A DNA stretch of 64,000 bases from Limosilactobacillus panis (GTDB taxonomy: Bacteria; Bacillota; Bacilli; Lactobacillales; Lactobacillaceae), in assembly GCF_019797825.1 (NCBI RefSeq), contig NZ_CP081855.1, positions 1,116,001 through 1,180,000 on the forward strand. The letters run 5' to 3'. Shown piece after piece: positions 60,447 through 64,000 of this stretch; within the stretch, counting starts at the first letter, position 1, and every line of letters starts with the position of its first letter. Made by a program: the position numbers and the translations under genes. The notes beneath the pieces were generated by a model. It made no database searches. It was not told where the DNA came from and saw nothing but the letters and a program-made list of their open reading frames with translations.

Positions 60447-61369
60447 TGTTGATTCTCCTTTAAATAAGTCTGGTAATCCTTCAACGTACCAATGTGGGTG
60501 CGAACAAGATTTGAATCGACTTGCTTGGCAAAGCGTGAAAGGTTCTTCCCTGGCCCAATCTCTAATGTTGCATCAATCTCTAAGAGCTTCACCATGTACT
60601 GAACGTCCTCACCAAAGTGGGTCGAAACCGCCAGCTGCCGTTCCATAATGGGAGCGATGTTTTCGGCGGTAAAGGGGGCTACGACTGTATTACTAATTAC
60701 CGGGACTGTCGGTTTATGGAACTGCTCTTCTGCTAGCCGGTCATGCATCTTGGCTCTTGCACCGTTAAAAAGTGGCGTATGGAAAGCACCACTTACCTTT
60801 AACACGACGACCCGCTTAGCCGCTTGCTCAGCCTTTATATCACCAACAGCTGCCTTGACCTGGTCAGTTGCACCGCCCAAGACAACCTGTTGCGGTGAAT
60901 TATAGTTAGCAATCCACACCTGCGAATAACGATCACAAATAGCAGCAACCTTATCATGAACGGGGTTCAAGACAGCGGCCATCGTGCTGTCAACCTGATC
61001 AGCATCGGCTTGCATATATGCACCCCGGTCCTTTAACAGACTTAGGCCCTGATCTGCAGAAATTGCCTTACTAGCAATCAATGCCGCGTACTCACCCAAA
61101 GAGAGTCCCGCCATTGCGAAGATTGGCAACTGGGGCAAGTCACGCTTAAGCATTTGGTAAATACCGAAGCTCATTGCCACAAGGGCGGGCTGAACATACT
61201 TCGTCTGCTTCAACTCCCCGTCCTTGCTAGCCATTATTTTCTCCAGGTCCAACCCGGTAATCTGGCTTCCTTGAGAAACGATGCTTGTAAAAAGGGGATC
61301 AGATAAAAAATCCAATCCCATTCCCGGCTTTTGGGCGCCTTGACCACTAAATAAAATTCCTAGTCTCAT
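60437..61369 (-). CDS. fabD: Malonyl-CoA:ACP transacylase FabD
   Basis: A 310-residue acyltransferase: GQGAQKPGMG near the N-terminus, AGLSLGEYAAL with nucleophile Ser (about 91) and GAFHTPLF with His (about 199). It loads malonate on ACP. 3 nt after acpP. Confidence 0.95.
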   Translation of the reverse strand: MRLGILFSGQGAQKPGMGLDFLSDPLFTSIVSQGSQITGLDLEKIMASKDGELKQTKYVQPALVAMSFGIYQMLKRDLPQLPIFAMAGLSLGEYAALIASKAISADQGLSLLKDRGAYMQADADQVDSTMAAVLNPVHDKVAAICDRYSQVWIANYNSPQQVVLGGATDQVKAAVGDIKAEQAAKRVVVLKVSGAFHTPLFNGARAKMHDRLAEEQFHKPTVPVISNTVVAPFTAENIAPIMERQLAVSTHFGEDVQYMVKLLEIDATLEIGPGKNLSRFAKQVDSNLVRTHIGTLKDYQTYLKENQQWS

Positions 61370-61372
61370 ATC

Positions 61373-61618
61373 CTAGTCCTTGGCTGCGATTTGCTTGGCA
61401 ACAAGGTCAACAACGTCACCAATCGTCTTTACGGATTCATCACTGTCTAACTCAATATCGAACTTGTCTTCTAGTTCGTTCATGATTTCAAAGACATCCA
61501 AGCTATCAGCATCAAGGTCATCCTGGATATTTGCGTCCAGCTTAACCTTATCTGCATCAATGTCTAATTCATCCACAACAATTGCCTTAACGTCATTAAA
61601 AATTTCATCTTTACTCAT
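61373..61618 (-). CDS. acpP: Acyl carrier protein
   Basis: An 81-residue acidic helical protein. Ser39 in LDADSLDVFEI receives phosphopantetheine from AcpS, whose gene starts the right edge of this window. Located between fabH and fabD. Confidence 0.96.
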   Translation of the reverse strand: MSKDEIFNDVKAIVVDELDIDADKVKLDANIQDDLDADSLDVFEIMNELEDKFDIELDSDESVKTIGDVVDLVAKQIAAKD

Positions 61619-61639
61619 AATTACATTCCTCTTTCTTCT

Positions 61640-62608
61640 TTAATATTTGATAATTATTGTACCGATGGTCAAGCCACCGCCAAAACCGGCCAGGACAAGC
61701 GTATCGCCCCGTTTTATCTTGCCGTGGGTAACCAACTCATCGAGCAAGAGTGGCTCACTGGCTGCCGAGGTGTTCCCGTACTCATTAATGTTAATTGGAA
61801 ACTTTTCTAACGGCTGATCCAACCGCTTAGCAACCTGACGAATAATTCGCGCGTTTGCTTGGTGAAGCAAAAAATGGTCCACCTGGTTAAGCTCGATTCC
61901 CGCATCTTGCGCCGCCTGCTTAATTGAGGCGGGTACTTGGTGGGTAGCAAATTTGTATACCGCTCGCCCATCCATCGAAAAGGATGACAAGCTGGTAACC
62001 CGGCCAGGAAAATCGGTAGCAACTTTTGTCTTACCGGCAACAATTTTGTCGCTTAGTTCCCCAAAGCTGACCAGGTCTTGACCATAGAGGCAATTTTCAC
62101 GAGCCTCCTCAATCAAAACCCCACCAGCGCCATCACCAAACAAAACCGCTGTTGTCCGGTCCTGCCAGTCAATGATTTTCGAAAGAATCTCACTGCCGAT
62201 AACGAGGGCCCGGTGAAATGGGGCCTGCATAAGAAAGCCACCTGCAACTGCCAACGCGTAAACAAAGCCTGAACAGGCCGCTGAGATATCGAAAGCAACG
62301 GCATTTCGTGCACCAATTTGTCCCTGCACGATTGCAGCAACCGATGGCGTATATGAATCTGGTGACATGGTGGCAACGATAATCAAATCAATGTCACCGG
62401 CTGGCACACCACTCTTTTTCAGCAAGCGAGTGGCCACTTTTACCGCTAAGTCACTGGTGTTTTCACCGTTGCTAATATGGCGTTGCTTGATGCCGGTACG
62501 GGATTGAATCCACTCATCAGACGTGTCCATTAACTTACTGAGGTCATCATTTGTTTCGATTTGTTGGGGAGCAACACTTGCGGTCTCAACAATTCGCCAA
62601 TTTTTCAC
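61640..62608 (-). CDS. fabH: 3-oxoacyl-[ACP] synthase III FabH
   Basis: A 322-residue initiation condensing enzyme. Catalytic triad Cys112 (DISAACSGF), His249 (LLHQANARI) and Asn279 (NEYGNTSAAS). It condenses acetyl-CoA with malonyl-ACP. It follows the fabT regulator. Confidence 0.95.
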   Translation of the reverse strand: MKNWRIVETASVAPQQIETNDDLSKLMDTSDEWIQSRTGIKQRHISNGENTSDLAVKVATRLLKKSGVPAGDIDLIIVATMSPDSYTPSVAAIVQGQIGARNAVAFDISAACSGFVYALAVAGGFLMQAPFHRALVIGSEILSKIIDWQDRTTAVLFGDGAGGVLIEEARENCLYGQDLVSFGELSDKIVAGKTKVATDFPGRVTSLSSFSMDGRAVYKFATHQVPASIKQAAQDAGIELNQVDHFLLHQANARIIRQVAKRLDQPLEKFPININEYGNTSAASEPLLLDELVTHGKIKRGDTLVLAGFGGGLTIGTIIIKY

Positions 62609-62623
62609 TACTAACCTTTCCTT

Positions 62624-63064
62624 TTAAGCATGTTCGTTTAGGAAGTCCTCCAGGTTATGAATCGCCTTGTTAACAATCGATAACTCTTCAGCATCCATGC
62701 CCTTTAAAAAGCTCTTGACCATCATATTGTGAAAGGCCCTGTGTGCCCGGTATAACACCCGTCCCTTATTAGTTAAGTACAAGCGAATTATTCGCCGGTC
62801 CGCTTTATCACGCTTACGTTCGACGTAGCCTTTCTTGATTAGACGGTCCGTCATGGCCGTCATCGTTCCCGGAGTAAGGTGGAGTTTCTTTGCCACCTGG
62901 GAAACGGTTTGGTGGTCATACATTGAAATAGCATCAACTGCATGGAGTTCCTTGATGGTTAAATCGCTAAAAGTACTCTTACAAAGCTCTTTTTCTTCCA
63001 CCCAGAGGATTCCGTTATAAATTTTAATTAGTGCTTCGTTAATTTGTTGATACTCATTGGTCAT
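62624..63064 (-). CDS. fabT: FabT, MarR-family fatty-acid repressor
   Basis: A 146-residue MarR protein: winged helix KELHAVDAISMYDHQTVSQVAKKLHLTPGTMTAMTDRLIKKGYVERKRDKADRRI in the middle (about 33-85). Its position between fabZ1 and fabH is diagnostic for FabT, which with acyl-ACP represses fab genes. A FabT-like palindrome lies at 63082-63097 directly upstream of its start. Confidence 0.93.
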   Translation of the reverse strand: MTNEYQQINEALIKIYNGILWVEEKELCKSTFSDLTIKELHAVDAISMYDHQTVSQVAKKLHLTPGTMTAMTDRLIKKGYVERKRDKADRRIIRLYLTNKGRVLYRAHRAFHNMMVKSFLKGMDAEELSIVNKAIHNLEDFLNEHA

Positions 63065-63081
63065 AATGCATTCCCCTTTTT

Positions 63082-63097
63082 ATTTGTTATGTCAAAT
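63082..63097. promoter_or_regulatory. FabT-like operator upstream of fabT
   Basis: ATTTGTTATGTCAAAT, an inverted repeat like the TTTGA-x-TCAAA sites of streptococcal FabT, in the 72-nt gap between fabZ1 and fabT. Confidence 0.5.
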
Positions 63098-63136
63098 AAT
63101 TAAGATATCAAAATGCATTATAGACGAAACAAGCAT

Positions 63137-63583
63137 TTAAATCTTTGCCTGACGATCGGCAACGATAAAGACTAGCTGCGCACTGCAGACTTTCCGTTCA
63201 CCGACAGTCGCCACTGCATCGACGATTCCCATTCGCTGACGTTTTTTGACCATCTTAATATGCAGTTTCATTACGTCCCCAGGGACGACCATTTTACGAA
63301 ACTTTCCCTTATGAATTGCACCCAGATAGGCAGTCTTTTTGTAAAACTCCGGCGATTTAAGAATCAAAACCGAAGCTGCCTGGGCAAGGCTTTCAATTAT
63401 TAACACACCCGGCATTACTGGGTTATGCGGAAAGTGGCCGCGAAAGAACGATTCATTAATGGTGACGTTCTTGGTCGCGACAATGCTCTCACCTGGCACC
63501 ATCGAATCTACGTAATCGATGTAGCAAATTGGATAGCGATTCGGGATTAAATCCATAACTTCTTGAGCCGTCATTAATGCCAA
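63137..63583 (-). CDS. fabZ: 3-hydroxyacyl-[ACP] dehydratase FabZ1 (FabN-like)
   Basis: A 148-residue hotdog dehydratase, first gene of the operon. GHFPHNPVMPGVLIIESLAQA holds His and Glu. In enterococci and lactobacilli the operon-first paralogue (FabN/FabZ1) also isomerises trans-2 to cis-3 decenoyl-ACP and so starts unsaturated fatty acids, while the other copy is the ordinary dehydratase. I infer the same here from position; sequence alone does not prove it. Confidence 0.9.
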   Translation of the reverse strand: MALMTAQEVMDLIPNRYPICYIDYVDSMVPGESIVATKNVTINESFFRGHFPHNPVMPGVLIIESLAQAASVLILKSPEFYKKTAYLGAIHKGKFRKMVVPGDVMKLHIKMVKKRQRMGIVDAVATVGERKVCSAQLVFIVADRQAKI

Positions 63584-63659
63584 ATATCACACCAACTTTC
63601 TATTTAAAAAGTATTTCGAACATCAAAGTATTCGATGGTCAAATTATATGCAGGATTAT

Positions 63660-63672
63660 TTTGATTGTCAAA
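63660..63672. promoter_or_regulatory. FabT-like operator upstream of fabZ1
   Basis: TTTGATTGTCAAA, a perfect 5+5 inverted repeat with 3-nt centre, 77 nt before the fabZ1 start. Region 63584-63829 otherwise holds only A/T-rich promoter sequence and the acpS terminator. Confidence 0.6.
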
Positions 63673-63784
63673 CTATTTTCTTATCTAAATAAATTAATTG
63701 GCCTGAATTATAAATATTTCTATTATTTTACCTAGGTAATTACAGTCATTAACCTTAATTGCTAAAATTATTTGATTTAAAATT

Positions 63785-63827
63785 AAAAAAGCCTGCAGAT
63801 GATTAATAAAAACCATCAACAAGCTTT
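63785..63827 (-). terminator. Terminator of acpS
   Basis: AAAGCTTGTTGATG pairs with CATCTGCAGGCTTT (13 of 14 positions with wobbles), then TTTTAATTTTA on the minus strand. Confidence 0.75.
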
Positions 63828-63829
63828 AC

Positions 63830-64000
63830 CTAATCCTCTAAAATAATCTCTGTCATTACTAATTTACCAGTGTGACTCACCGAAGCATGGGCCACCCCGC
63901 TAACGGGCGATTTGGTGACGATTGGTGCACCAAGTTGATTGTCAATAATTTCAACATCTTGAAAGCTAACCGCCTTACCAATTCCGGTACCCATTGCCTT
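63830..64000 (-). CDS. acpS: Holo-[acyl-carrier-protein] synthase, N-terminus beyond right edge
   Basis: 57 codons of the C-terminal half. [18 protein letters not shown] and [17 protein letters not shown] are AcpS blocks; the KAMGTGI segment begins at the window edge. It transfers phosphopantetheine from CoA to Ser39 of the acpP product. Codirectional with the fatty-acid operon but separated by a terminator. Confidence 0.88.
   Translation of the reverse strand, partial: KAMGTGIGKAVSFQDVEIIDNQLGAPIVTKSPVSGVAHASVSHTGKLVMTEIILED

Noticed and set aside
1..64000. Prophage, CRISPR array, rRNA operon or replication origin
   Set aside because: No phage structural genes, no regular repeat arrays, no rRNA sequence and no dnaA-box cluster were seen.

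Overview
The window looks like a chromosomal segment of a heterofermentative lactobacillus, most likely the genus Limosilactobacillus. Support: gene content (complete FAS II operon with FabT, MurT/GatD, L-2-hydroxyisocaproate dehydrogenase, nucleoside deoxyribosyltransferase, C69 dipeptidase, DUF915 hydrolase, Mub-like LPXTG adhesin), strong AGGAGG-type ribosome sites, and intermediate base composition. Species is not resolvable by eye.

Layout. 1-525 is the 5' part of a phospholipase-D-like gene that runs off the left edge. 683-868 carries a strong promoter, three hairpins and a terminator: a candidate small RNA with three exposed C-rich (UCCC) motifs, followed by an IS30 copy (875-1935). 1991-5444 is ordinary core (Ser-rich membrane protein, DUF436, tRNA-Arg, HAD phosphatase, MenG/UbiE). 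5512-8552 is a lactate-utilisation lutABC operon with a frameshifted lutB. 8749-12626 runs from a PLD-like/AAA ATPase fusion through a surface hydrolase and a 53-residue protein to ndt. 12823-15070 is hicD plus a hydratase under a T-box leader. 15311-19539 is pyruvate carboxylase with biotin ligase. 19754-21662 is a group II intron. 21861-27662 holds a dipeptidase, a secreted nuclease, an IS1182-type element and an amino-acid permease preceded by what looks like a classical threonine leader-peptide attenuator (27685-27934). 27949-30453 is an LPXTG adhesin with about 33 TQT-like motifs, followed by a second IS30. 31650-35614 is gatD, murT and an orphan dxs.

35794-53749 contains a DUF2075 ATPase with a frameshifted VTT membrane protein, exonuclease III, a decayed quinone-oxidoreductase gene, a four-gene Opu-like ABC transporter divergent from an Rrf2 regulator with an NmrA-type gene, a UvrA paralogue, a TetR regulator, an orphan PTS IIC, a VOC protein, a YdcF protein, an AarF/UbiB kinase and a CorC-type CBS protein. 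53820-63583 is the thirteen-gene fatty-acid operon fabZ1-fabT-fabH-acpP-fabD-fabG-fabF-accB-fabZ2-accC-accD-accA-fabI with two FabT-like operators. The window ends in a partial acpS.

How the genes work together: pyruvate carboxylase and acetyl-CoA carboxylase both need the biotin ligase encoded here; acpS activates the acpP product; MurT/GatD amidate lipid II. Three genes (lutB, VTT, oxidoreductase) are broken, and gatD lacks its expected nucleophile cysteine. The most novel-looking signals are regulatory: the Thr attenuator, the UCCC-type small RNA, and the T-box plus Ile-rich short ORF. The PLD/AAA family, present twice within 12 kb, is the best protein-level candidate.
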